This document shows, one piece after another, positions 49,803 through 59,000 of a stretch of 64,000 bases of DNA (positions are counted from its first letter, which is position 1; each line of letters opens with the position of its first letter). The DNA comes from Flavobacteriaceae bacterium 3519-10 (lineage in GTDB: Bacteria; Bacteroidota; Bacteroidia; Flavobacteriales; Weeksellaceae). Position numbers and translations under genes: made by a program. Location: contig CP001673.1 in the NCBI GenBank assembly GCA_000023725.1, forward strand, positions 1,436,342 to 1,500,341. The letters run 5' to 3'. Under the pieces are notes generated by a model. That model was not told the origin of the DNA and made no database searches. It saw nothing but the letters and a program-made list of their open reading frames with translations.

Positions 49803-51407
49803 ATGATGGAAATTATAGATGAAAACGGAAAAATAATTCCCCGGCTGATTACGAAAGGCAACGAAAATAACCCGTGGGATGCCGCTCACGACTACTTGGA
49901 CCGTGAAGCCAGCGCCGGTGGACGCGTCGGTTACGTTGAGCCTGACATTAAACACGAGATTTTTTCGGCACAGAATCCAGAGCTGAAACAAACCCGCACT
50001 TCGGAGTATGAAGCTTTTAACGAAAGTGAATATCTTAAGAACTGGCCCCGGCCCGACTTAGTCGAAGACCGCTTCGTTTGGCATCTCACCGACCGTTATT
50101 CTGAATTTAAAAAAGCAAACAAACGGCTATTAGGCAAAATTCCCGATCCGTGGATTAAAGTGGGACACATTGATACGGGTTTTCAGCCAGACCATCCTGG
50201 GCTTCCGCAAAATCTTAACAAAGTGAAGAGCAAAAGTTTCATTAAAGGTGAAGAAGGCCGGCAGGCGATTGATATTGCCTCCGGAACAAGTCTTGAACAG
50301 GACGGCCACGGCACCGCCACGATGATTATTCTTGCCGGAAACAACGTAAAGACGAGCGAAACTGACGATAATTATGAAGGATTTGTCGGGGCGGCGCCTT
50401 TCGCGGAAATAATTTCAATGCGCATATCTGAAACAGTAGCACTCATTCAGACTTCGGCGTTTGTGGACGCACTGGAATATGCAATTTCTGAGGGTTGTGA
50501 AGTCATCAGCATGTCGATGGCCGGCGCACCGACAAAAGCTTGGGCAAATATGGTGAACAAAGCCTACGAAGCGGGCATCACAATTGTTACGGCTGCAGGT
50601 AACTCGTGGTTTGAAGGCCCCAGAAAAGCATTGCCAAAAACCGTGCTTTATCCGGCAAGATGGGACCGTGTGATTGCTGCGACCGGTGTGGCCTTTGACA
50701 ATCTTCCATATGTGCTTAAAGCACGTCTTCAAACAAAATCTGAAGGTGGCGAAACCATGCAGGGAAACTTCGGGCCCGCGGATGTTATGGAACATGCTCT
50801 GGCGGCCTACACGCCTAACGTTTTCTGGGCTACAATGAATGATGCAGGGAAGTACTTCCGCCTAGATGGCGGCGGAACTTCTTCGGCAACTCCTCAGGTA
50901 GCAGCGGCTGCCGCCATTTGGCTCACCTATTACCGAACGGAAATCAACGAAATACTTAAAAAATATCCTGGTGAAAAATGGCGGAAAGTAGAAATGGTGA
51001 AAAGTGCGCTGTTCGGTTCTGCCGACAGGCACTCGTATCCGTTACACAAAATCTACCTCGGACGCGGCATCCTTAAGGCTGATCAGGCTCTCGCGGTTGC
51101 TCCTTCCGGCGAAAATTTAAAAAAAGCAAAAGAAGCTAACGTAAACCTTTGGGGCATTCTGGATCTGCTTGGTTTGTTGCTGCGGATGAAAGGTGATGAT
51201 GAAGCGGATAAAGTTAGAGGTGAAATGTTTCAAACCGAAATTCTGCAGCAGATGCACTCGAACCCAGCACTGCAGAAATTTCTTGAATACGGCGAAAACG
51301 AAATCTGGACCGTTGAGGACCGCGAACTGATGCGCGAAGAGCTGCTGCGCGCGCCGGATGTATCACAAAAGCTTAAAGAATATCTGATTACAGACGGTTC
51401 AATTTAA
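49803..51407 (+). CDS. Cytoplasmic subtilisin-like serine protease (S8)
   Basis: 534 residues. The catalytic triad is complete: Asp124 in VGHIDTGF, His169 in GHGTATMII, Ser360 in GGGTSSATP; the oxyanion Asn lies in TAAGNSW. There is no signal peptide and no typical propeptide, only about 110 charged residues before the domain, so it likely acts inside the cell. C-terminal residues about 400-534 are helical and may bind a partner. It follows the caspase by 18 bases in the same operon, so it may be its substrate or partner, an inference from context alone. Confidence 0.92.
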   Translation: MMEIIDENGKIIPRLITKGNENNPWDAAHDYLDREASAGGRVGYVEPDIKHEIFSAQNPELKQTRTSEYEAFNESEYLKNWPRPDLVEDRFVWHLTDRYSEFKKANKRLLGKIPDPWIKVGHIDTGFQPDHPGLPQNLNKVKSKSFIKGEEGRQAIDIASGTSLEQDGHGTATMIILAGNNVKTSETDDNYEGFVGAAPFAEIISMRISETVALIQTSAFVDALEYAISEGCEVISMSMAGAPTKAWANMVNKAYEAGITIVTAAGNSWFEGPRKALPKTVLYPARWDRVIAATGVAFDNLPYVLKARLQTKSEGGETMQGNFGPADVMEHALAAYTPNVFWATMNDAGKYFRLDGGGTSSATPQVAAAAAIWLTYYRTEINEILKKYPGEKWRKVEMVKSALFGSADRHSYPLHKIYLGRGILKADQALAVAPSGENLKKAKEANVNLWGILDLLGLLLRMKGDDEADKVRGEMFQTEILQQMHSNPALQKFLEYGENEIWTVEDRELMREELLRAPDVSQKLKEYLITDGSI

Positions 51408-51417
51408 TATTTAAACA

Positions 51418-52194
51418 ATGAAAACATTCTATTTCGTCTGGATTTTAATATTGCTGAATTCGTGTGGACCCGGCGAATCCCCGCACACCGAAACGGCACA
51501 AGACGTGCCTGCGGCGCAGGATTCCGCAATGATGCCGACGCCCGGCGCCGAAGAATCGCCGGACGCCAAGGAAACAGAACCTGCAAATGCAACGCTTGGG
51601 TTTTCGTACTATCCCGTAATACCACAAAATGAAACGCGCGACTTGCGTGTATTTGTCAAGATCGATGGCAAACCCGGCGATGTGACGAAAACCATCAGAG
51701 AGATTGAGAAAGAAGACCTCGAGTTCACTAAAATTAACGACAGCAGCGTGGTTTGCATCATTAAAAACATTCAGGCCTATAAAAAACTGTCGATTAAACC
51801 GATTTATGATTTCGAAGATTTCAGAATCACCAAAATAAGCGATAGCGAACCTTTGGCGAACGCAGATCCCAACGAACAGGAACTGGATTTTGTGAATGGA
51901 AATTACTGGCACTGGAAAGTGAAAGCCATTGCAAAAACCGCTCATCTCGGGAATATAACTTTGCTCATCAAAGCTGAAACGCCAGCCGGGCAAAAATTAA
52001 AACTTGCTGAAAGGCAAATCAATATAAAAATCGACATCAACGAACCCGAGCAGACCTTTGCGGACAGAGCCTACACTTTTGCCGATGCACACTTTAAAGA
52101 AATCCTTTCGCTGATCGTTATTCCGCTCGTCATTTTCCTTTTCAATGTCATCCGGAAAAGGGTAATTGCGCGTAAAAACAATCCATCACCTTAA
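51418..52194 (+). CDS. Lipoprotein with C-terminal membrane helix, operon member
   Basis: 258 residues. The N-terminal signal peptide ends in LLNSC with Cys16 lipidated. Then a Pro/Ala/Glu-rich linker (about 18-60), a beta-sandwich-like domain (about 60-220), and a C-terminal membrane helix (about 229-247, ILSLIVIPLVIFLFNVI) followed by a basic tail (RKRVIARKNN). The two membrane attachments would hold the domain on the outer face of the inner membrane with the tail inside. Family not recognised. Its 3' end has 16 bases between stop and the next start, in an operon with proteases and a patatin. Confidence 0.8.
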   Translation: MKTFYFVWILILLNSCGPGESPHTETAQDVPAAQDSAMMPTPGAEESPDAKETEPANATLGFSYYPVIPQNETRDLRVFVKIDGKPGDVTKTIREIEKEDLEFTKINDSSVVCIIKNIQAYKKLSIKPIYDFEDFRITKISDSEPLANADPNEQELDFVNGNYWHWKVKAIAKTAHLGNITLLIKAETPAGQKLKLAERQINIKIDINEPEQTFADRAYTFADAHFKEILSLIVIPLVIFLFNVIRKRVIARKNNPSP

Positions 52195-52210
52195 GAATAA
52201 ATACACCGCC

Positions 52211-53128
52211 ATGACTGAACTCAATCTAAAAAACCTGCTCGCCGATCCGCAGCTGGACGCGCTTTCGAAAGAAAAACTGCGGGCAATGTATGAAATGATT
52301 TCCGCAAAAGAATTCTCAGATATAGTGGATTCTGAGGGAAACCAGTATGTGAATTTTGTGCAGGAAGGCGGCGGCGTTTGGGGCGTTGCACTTGTAGGAT
52401 ATCTTTACGCGCTCGAAACTTTTGGAATTCGATTTCTCAGGATTGCAGGTACCAGTGCAGGCGCCATTAACACGATGCTGATCGCCGCGCTTGGCAACCG
52501 CAGCAAAAACAAGAGCAACCGCATCAGAGAAATTCTGTTCAGCTGGAAATTCGAGGATTTCATGGATGGAAAATCAATCGTAAAACGGGTAGCCAGCCGT
52601 TTGCTGAAAAGCAAAAACTACATGAAAAAAACCGGTATTGCAATCCTGATTCTGCTCATAACTGTTGTACTGTTCCCTTTCCTGATGATTGCATTTAAAA
52701 TTAACCTGTGGTGGTATCTTGCGCCTTTTCTGTGCCTTTGCATAATTATTATTCTGGCTGCGCGGTATTACCGCCTATTTAAAGTAAACAATATCGGTCT
52801 GAATCCGGGGAAAGCTTTTGAGAACAAAATGAAAACGGCTCTCGAGAACTTTAACATCAGGAACGTGAGCAACCTAAATGAAGAATACAACAAAAGCGGG
52901 CGCGACCTTAATTTAAATTACCGTTATGGCAACGGTGAAGAATATTATGCGAATGCGCTCGAACACATCAGGAACATTCAGCTGCAGGAAGCCGGCAATG
53001 TAGATCCTGTGCGTTTCCGTGCATTTCTGCAGTCCGCGCAGGACAGTGATGTTTATCGTGAAAACCCGTTCACGCTCCTTCGGTCCGATTACACAATAAT
53101 TGCGACCGACATCAATGCGAAAATTTAA
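52211..53128 (+). CDS. Patatin-like phospholipase, N-terminal part (ends at in-frame TAA)
   Basis: 305 residues from ATG 52211 up to a TAA at 53126-53128. It carries the first half of a patatin fold: oxyanion-hole EGGGVWG and nucleophile S82 in GTSAG, then a two-helix membrane insertion (about 135-185). The catalytic Asp (DGG) lies in the same frame after the stop, in 53144-53791. Thus the visible product lacks half of the Ser-Asp dyad. The reading frame continues across the TAA without a shift, so a point change is likely; full length would be 526 residues. Confidence 0.85.
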   Translation: MTELNLKNLLADPQLDALSKEKLRAMYEMISAKEFSDIVDSEGNQYVNFVQEGGGVWGVALVGYLYALETFGIRFLRIAGTSAGAINTMLIAALGNRSKNKSNRIREILFSWKFEDFMDGKSIVKRVASRLLKSKNYMKKTGIAILILLITVVLFPFLMIAFKINLWWYLAPFLCLCIIIILAARYYRLFKVNNIGLNPGKAFENKMKTALENFNIRNVSNLNEEYNKSGRDLNLNYRYGNGEEYYANALEHIRNIQLQEAGNVDPVRFRAFLQSAQDSDVYRENPFTLLRSDYTIIATDINAKI

Positions 53129-53143
53129 GTTGAACTTCCGCGG

Positions 53144-53791
53144 ATGGCTAATCTGTACTGGACTAACACTGAACTTTCGCAGATAAGTCCGGCAAAATTT
53201 GTACGGGCGTCGATGTCGGTTCCATTCTTTTTTGAGCCGATGGTTACCAAAATTAACAACTCTAAAGATTCAATTATTCACGCATGGAAGTTTTGGCTTA
53301 ATACCGAACCCGCCAACGTTTGCGACGAAGGCGTCTTTATTGATGGCGGCAGCATTTCGAATTTCCCAATCGATATTTTCCACGAAAGCGACATTTTTTA
53401 CCCCAGAGTTCCGGTCTTTGGCGTCAGGTTGATGGATCAGGCAGAAATGGGTGAAGCACGCGGTTTTGGCAGCCGCGTGATTCTTAAAAGTCCGCTGAGT
53501 TTCTTCGGTAATATCTTCGATACCCTCAAAGGTTTTAACGACAAGACTTTTCTTACCAAATATACTTTCTACAGCAGCCACAGCATCCAATTTGTAGACT
53601 GCAGCCCCAGCAACTGGCTCAACTTCTTCATGGAAGACCGCGAGAAGACAGAACTATTCAATAAAGGCTTCCGGGCAGGACTTGATTTTCTTGAAAAATT
53701 CGACTGGCAGAAGTATAAATATGAAAGGATGCTGGTTGCCATGAAAGAAAAAAATATACTGAAACAGGAAGCACATCCTAATGTTGGATAA
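53144..53791 (+). pseudogene. Patatin-like phospholipase, C-terminal part after in-frame TAA
   Basis: The 215-codon continuation of the patatin, in the same frame as 52211-53128, starting at the first ATG after the stop. It carries VRASMSVPFFFEP and the catalytic Asp in FIDGGSISNFP (residue 378 in the joined numbering). The ATG at 53144 has no obvious ribosome binding site, so it may be translated only by readthrough, reinitiation or not at all. Alone it cannot be a lipase since the nucleophile Ser is on the other side. It is unlikely to be a separate gene by origin. Confidence 0.75.
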
Positions 53792-53812
53792 CCATTTAAA
53801 ACCCATCAGAAA

Positions 53813-53893
53813 ATGGAAGAAGTAGTTCCGCTAATCGCAGCTTCTCTGCTGAGCAGCACAGTGGTAGCCGGCGTCATCACGATTGTATTTTAA
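53813..53893 (+). CDS. N-terminal membrane segment of a small protein, cut by in-frame TAA
   Basis: 26 residues from ATG 53813: a short acidic start (MEEVVP) and one membrane helix (LIAASLLSSTVVAGVITIVF), then TAA at 53891-53893. The downstream frame 53939-54352 is in phase with it and reads on without a shift from the codon after the TAA. It is either a separate tiny membrane peptide or the cut-off anchor of the following protein; the second seems more likely. Confidence 0.5.
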   Translation: MEEVVPLIAASLLSSTVVAGVITIVF

Positions 53894-53938
53894 GCAAGAA
53901 CCGAAAAAATTGCGAACGAAATAAAAAATCAGTTTGAG

Positions 53939-54352
53939 TTGCTGCAGATGATGCAGAAATCCGGGCATGCCTGGAAGGAAAAAGCAATTTCCGAACTTTT
54001 CGGGCCGCTTTGTTTTCAGCTGAGCCGCACACAGAGCGCATTTAACAGATACAAGGCTAAAAATCTGTTTTTGGAAGCTGAAGTACTGAAGAACAGTAAC
54101 CAAAAAATCCGCGATCTGTTGCTTGAAAAATCGTATCTGATTCCGCCAGACCTTACCGAGCACGCAAAAAATCTTGTAGAACACTACGATGTTTGGCTTG
54201 AAGAGTTTAACAGGCTTCGTGAAGGCGAAAACCAGGCTCAAGACAAAAATTTTGTTTTTGTAGGCCCAAAAGGGTTTCCGTTCCCCAAAACTGCTGAGAA
54301 AAAATTCAGGGAAAAATATGAAGAGCTGTGGCAGGCGATGTACCAGTATTAA
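53939..54352 (+). CDS. Helical protein of unknown function, cytoplasmic part of the interrupted gene
   Basis: 137 codons from a TTG (first ATG at 53948). The protein is mostly helical (KAISELFGPLCFQLSRTQSAF, NSNQKIRDLLLEKS, VEHYDVWLEEFNRL) with a C-terminal positive/aromatic end (FREKYEELW). Reading upstream in phase adds about 15 more codons (ARTEKIANEIKNQFEL) back to the TAA at 53891-53893 and, past it, a membrane helix. If joined, it would be a 179-residue single-pass protein with a cytoplasmic helical domain. No family recognised. Confidence 0.6.
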   Translation: MLQMMQKSGHAWKEKAISELFGPLCFQLSRTQSAFNRYKAKNLFLEAEVLKNSNQKIRDLLLEKSYLIPPDLTEHAKNLVEHYDVWLEEFNRLREGENQAQDKNFVFVGPKGFPFPKTAEKKFREKYEELWQAMYQY

Positions 54353-54370
54353 TACTAAAATATAAATATC

Positions 54371-54631
54371 ATGAGCAAAATAGAGGACGTGAAAGTACTG
54401 ATTGAAACTTTCCGGATGGAAAGAACGATTTATGTAATCTTAACCACCATCTCCGCGGTTACGCTCATCGGGCTCGGAATTTATGCAGCCGTCCAGGAAC
54501 AGAATATCGCGGCATTTGTCGCTTTGCTGGTTCCGTCAGGGACGCTTACGCTATGTATCTTCCGGGTACTGAAAATGTGGGATGATGCTTTGAAATATAT
54601 CTCGAACAACCCAACTGACGGACATGAATAA
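54371..54631 (+). CDS. Small two-helix membrane protein
   Basis: 86 residues with two predicted membrane helices (about 20-39, IYVILTTISAVTLIGLGIY; and 46-66, IAAFVALLVPSGTLTLCIF) and charged ends (MSKIEDVKVLIETFRMER; KMWDDALKYISNN). No family recognised. It overlaps the next gene by 8 bases, so both are coupled. It probably works as an inner-membrane component of the same operon. Confidence 0.75.
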   Translation: MSKIEDVKVLIETFRMERTIYVILTTISAVTLIGLGIYAAVQEQNIAAFVALLVPSGTLTLCIFRVLKMWDDALKYISNNPTDGHE

Positions 54632-55241
54632 TCTAGCCAAAAACAACCGCTTTCTGCCTATCATCGGGATTGTGTTGATACTTATCGGATATTTCTACCT
54701 AACCTACGAAACATTTAAATTAAATGAAAAACGCGACTTGCTGCAAACAGATATTGCGCGCTTCACGAAAGAAATAGCGAAGCTGGAAGCAATTAAAGCC
54801 AGACTTACTACTGAAATAAAAGCCGCAGACAGCATCAGAAAAATTCAGAACACCATCATCCTGAAATCTGCCGATCCACAGACCGTACAAAAAGGTATTG
54901 AACTCAATAAGAAAATCACTAACCCCGAATCCACTTTTTTCACGCGAACGAATGCAGACCAAACTAATCTTCAGCTCGCCACGCAGTTTGAAGCAGAAGG
55001 TTACCGTTATCTTTTTGCGCGTGATGTGGAAAATGCTATAAAAGCATTTATTAAAAGTGAAAATTCATACAACAGTTTTCATCAGGTCTACGAAATCTCA
55101 AACTATCTCACACTCAACAAAAAGAAATTAGCCGTTAAAGACTCGCCGTTCTGGAAAGAAGCGTATCGGGAAATCTATACGCAGTTCAGCTGGAAAATGC
55201 CCGAAAACATTCAAACTCAACTAAAAGATCACGCAAAATAA
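54624..55241 (+). CDS. Membrane-anchored coiled-coil protein
   Basis: 205 residues: an N-terminal membrane helix (about 11-28, FLPIIGIVLILIGYFYLT), a coiled coil (about 33-75, rich in Glu, Lys, Ala, Leu), a linker, and a helical TPR-like end (about 115-205, ATQFEAEGYRYLFARDVENAIKAF). With a single membrane pass the coiled coil probably faces the periplasm. Function not recognised. Last gene of the operon, overlapping the preceding one by 8 bases, followed by a strong terminator. Confidence 0.78.
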   Translation: MNNLAKNNRFLPIIGIVLILIGYFYLTYETFKLNEKRDLLQTDIARFTKEIAKLEAIKARLTTEIKAADSIRKIQNTIILKSADPQTVQKGIELNKKITNPESTFFTRTNADQTNLQLATQFEAEGYRYLFARDVENAIKAFIKSENSYNSFHQVYEISNYLTLNKKKLAVKDSPFWKEAYREIYTQFSWKMPENIQTQLKDHAK

Positions 55242-55248
55242 CATAAAA

Positions 55249-55276
55249 AAACCGCCTTTCGGCGGTTTGCTTTTTT
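55249..55276 (+). terminator. Terminator of the caspase-subtilase-patatin operon
   Basis: AAACCGCC (55249-55256) pairs with GGCGGTTT (55261-55268) around loop TTTC, followed by GCTTTTTT. Confidence 0.9.
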
Positions 55277-55931
55277 AATGAACTAGATTGTTGTTCATCG
55301 CGAACTTCACGAGCATTGAAGAGCTCCGGACATCCAGCTTCTGCATGATGTTCCTGCGGTGAGATTCCACTGTGTGCGGACTGATAAAAAGTTCATCAGC
55401 AATTTCGCGGGTGCGTAGACCTTCGCAAATGTGATGCAGCACTTCTTTTTCACGTACCGTGAGTTCTTCAAGTCGCGAAGGATCGTGCTCCTCGATCTGC
55501 TCTACGTTGCAGATAAAATTATACAGCGCGGTTTTGGTATCCTCTGTGAGATAAACTTTACCGGCCAGTACTTCCTTCAGCGCAAATACAAATTCTTTGC
55601 TGTCCGCCGTTTTTGTAAGAAAACTTTTCACGCCTTTCTCAAAGAATTTCTTGATGATTTTCACGTCGGGATTCGAAGAAAGGATGATGATCTTAAGATT
55701 GGGATTGATGGCCAGAAGTTTGTCGGGCAATTCTACGGCGTCGTTAACGGGGATCCCGCAGATGTTGATAATTGCGATTGAGGCTCGGTCTGAGACCAAC
55801 TCTACAAGTTCATTGTAATCCGAAGTAAATCGGTAATCGTAGGTTTTGCTGTAACCATTACTGTCGAGAAAGCAGCAGAATGCTTCCATAGAGAGATAAT
55901 GATTATCGTAGAGGATAATTTCGTTTCTCAT
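55275..55931 (-). CDS. LuxR-type regulator with a degenerate receiver domain
   Basis: 218 residues: a receiver-like domain (about 3-120) and a LuxR helix-turn-helix (about 150-210; LTVREKEVLHHICEGL, TVESHRRNIMQKL). At the place where the phospho-acceptor Asp is expected the protein has N56 (IAIINICGIP), and the acidic pair is D9-N10. The Lys in FLTKTADSKE is kept. Control by phosphorylation is therefore unlikely; ligand- or protein-driven control is an alternative. No kinase is adjacent. It converges on the caspase operon, whose terminator reaches its last codons, so it is a candidate regulator of it (inference). Confidence 0.87.
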   Translation of the reverse strand: MRNEIILYDNHYLSMEAFCCFLDSNGYSKTYDYRFTSDYNELVELVSDRASIAIINICGIPVNDAVELPDKLLAINPNLKIIILSSNPDVKIIKKFFEKGVKSFLTKTADSKEFVFALKEVLAGKVYLTEDTKTALYNFICNVEQIEEHDPSRLEELTVREKEVLHHICEGLRTREIADELFISPHTVESHRRNIMQKLDVRSSSMLVKFAMNNNLVH

Positions 55932-56096
55932 GCATTTGTGTGTTTGATTGCTAATTTACTAAGAAACAGCTAATCCACCAAAAATTTTCAGGATAATTTT
56001 CACAAATACATAAAGAATCAATAACCATCGAGGTTTGATCGGGTTTGTATAATATTAGGGTCAAGGACCGCTAATGATGTATAAATTTCAGTACTG

Positions 56097-59000
56097 TCAG
56101 TTCAGAAAGACCTGGAATTTCTGCATGTTATTAATCACTTCGAGTAAATCTCCATTGATTTCAACCTGCGTCTTTACCGACATCATTTCGATAACCGTGT
56201 GGTCGTCGGGATTTTTAACAAGGAAATTAAGTTTCTGCTCACCACTGTTGCCGAGTAGATTTTCTTTAAAAAACACGATGTCTTCTTTTCTCAGATCGTT
56301 TACGTCTACAACCACCGTCATTTTCTTGGCGAATTTTTCGAATGCATCTTTGAGGTCAATCACCTCCGCAACATTCACAAAAACGCGGTTATCCCTCGAT
56401 TGTGCAAATTTAATTTTAAAAATAACGAAGCGCTGAACCTCAATTTTTTCGCGCAGCCTCATATAATCGCGGTCTCCGAGACGGAAACCGTAGCTGCCGC
56501 TGTAATCTTCGAGCGTGACGAACGCTATTTTTTCTCCGCTGTTTTTTCCATCCTTCACGGTATATTCAGTCACCAAACCAGCCACCATGTACTCGGGCGT
56601 ATTATTTTTAAGCGCCTGTTTTTCTTTCCAGCTCAGCTGATCATTGTTGAATAAATCGGGCTGCTGATTGGCGAAAGCGCTTTCTTTAAAGGCGTCAACC
56701 TCATCAAGATTAAGGAAATTGAAGCTCCCTTTTGGCTCCGCTTTTTTTACCGGTTCCTCCACAAGAGCATCGTCCTCCTCACTCAAAACATCGAGCGGAA
56801 TATCCACAAGATCTTCATCAACGTCAGCAATTTCAGCCAGTTCCGGAGCCAGAACAATCTTTTCAATTTCGACCGGTTCATCTTTCTTCCCTTCCAAAAT
56901 TTCTTTTTTGCTTAATGCGCCCTGCAGAAATTGATACTGAAATCTATACTCATCCAGCGGGTGAGCGGAAAGATAGAAGCCAATAATCTCTTTTTCTTTA
57001 TTGAGCATGTGCATATTTTGCCACTCGGGAGCCGGATTTATTTTGGGCTGTTCAATTTTAACTTCTTCCGCAAAATCGGCAAATAGTGAATTTTCGATTT
57101 CATTTTTACTGTCCTGAAAACTCTGGCCATAGCGCAACAGCCTTTCGATAGTGGTTTTTCCGGTGATATCGATGTCGAAATACTGTGCACGGTGGTATCG
57201 GTCCACCTCATCGAAAGCTCCCGCTACCACCAAACTTTCCGCCACGCGTTTGTTCATCTGGCTTGATGGAATTTTTTCGAAAAAATCGTAGATGTTTTTA
57301 TATTTTTCATTTTTCCGGCCGTCCACAATTGCCTCACTGGGTCCACTTCCGATTCCTTTGATCGCACCGAGCCCAAAGCGGATCTGTCCTTTTTCATTCA
57401 CCGAGAATTCGTACTGCGATTCGTTTACGGCCGGCCCCAGAACATCCACGCCAATACTTTTGCAGTCTTCCATGAACATCGTAATCTGCTTGGTATTATT
57501 GAGGTTGTTCGTCATCACACTCGCCATATATTCTGCTGGATAATTGGCTTTAAGATAAGCGGTGTGATACGCAATCAGTGCATAACAGGTCGAGTGCGAT
57601 TTGTTGAAGGCATATTCTGCAAACGCCTCCCAGTCTTTCCAAATTTTATTGAGTTTATCAACGTTCAGGTTGTTTTTCTGGCCTTCCTCCAGAAATTTCG
57701 GGTACATTTTATCGAGTGTGGCGCGGTCTTTCTTACCCATCGCTTTACGCAGAGTATCTGCTTCACCTTTCGTAAAGTTGGCAAGTTTTTGCGACAGCAG
57801 CATCACCTGCTCCTGATAGACGGTAATTCCGTAGGTTTCTTCAAGGAATTCTTTGGTTTCCTCAAGATCATAGACGGTTTCCTCAATCTCATTTTTCCGG
57901 TTGATAAAATTCGGAATATATTTAATCGGACCCGGGCGGTACAGCGCATTCATCGCAATAAGATCCGCAAATTTTGTAGGTTTTAGTTCGCGCATGTACT
58001 TCTGCATTCCGGGACTTTCATACTGGAAAATGCCAATTGTGCGGCCTTCCTGAAAGAGTTGATAGGTCTTCGCATCATCAAGCGGAACATGGTCGATATC
58101 AATCTCGGTTCCGTGTCTTTCTTTAATAAGCTTGATGGCGTGTTTGATGATTGTTAAAGTCCTCAAGCCCAAAAAGTCCATTTTCAGCAGTCCGGCACTT
58201 TCGGCCACAGAGTTGTCGAACTGAGAGACCAAAATATCCGGGTCTTTGGCGGCAATCGTAATCGGGATCAGATTAGAAATATCCTCAGGTGTAATAATGA
58301 CGCCACACGCATGGATACCGGTATTCCTGATGCAACCTTCCATTCTTTGGGCTGCGTACAGAACATCATAGCGCTCATCTGTTGGGTTTGCGAGGATATC
58401 TTTCATTTCCTGCGCCAGCACTTTGTCTTCTGGGGGCAATTTTTCAAACTTCGAAAAAGCCTTGGCAATGTTCATTCCGGGAGCCGACGGAATCAGTTTT
58501 GCAATATTGTTTGTCTCGGGAATCGACAGATCAAGTACACGACCCGCATCTTTAATGGCGGATTTGCCGCCTAGCACCGAGTAAGTGATGATCTGCGCGA
58601 CATTGTTTTTGCCGTATTTCTCCACAACCCATTTGATGATTTTGTCGCGGCCTTCATCATCGAAATCGATATCAATATCGGGCATCGAAATCCTTTCGGG
58701 ATTGAGGAATCGCTCAAAAAGCAGGTTATATTCGATGGGATCCACATTAGTGATTCCGGTGCAATAGGCAACTGCAGAACCAGCTGCTGAGCCACGGCCA
58801 GGTCCTACCCAAACGCCCATCTTGCGGGCTTCGTTACAGAAATCCTGTACGATAAGGAAATATCCGGGGTAGCCGGTTTTGGCAATAACTTCAAGTTCGA
58901 AATCAAGTCTTTTGCGGATTTCATCGGTAATTTCAGGATATCTTTTTTCGGCGCCGGCATAAGTCAGATGTCTTAAGTAAGCATTTTCACCACGTTTGCC

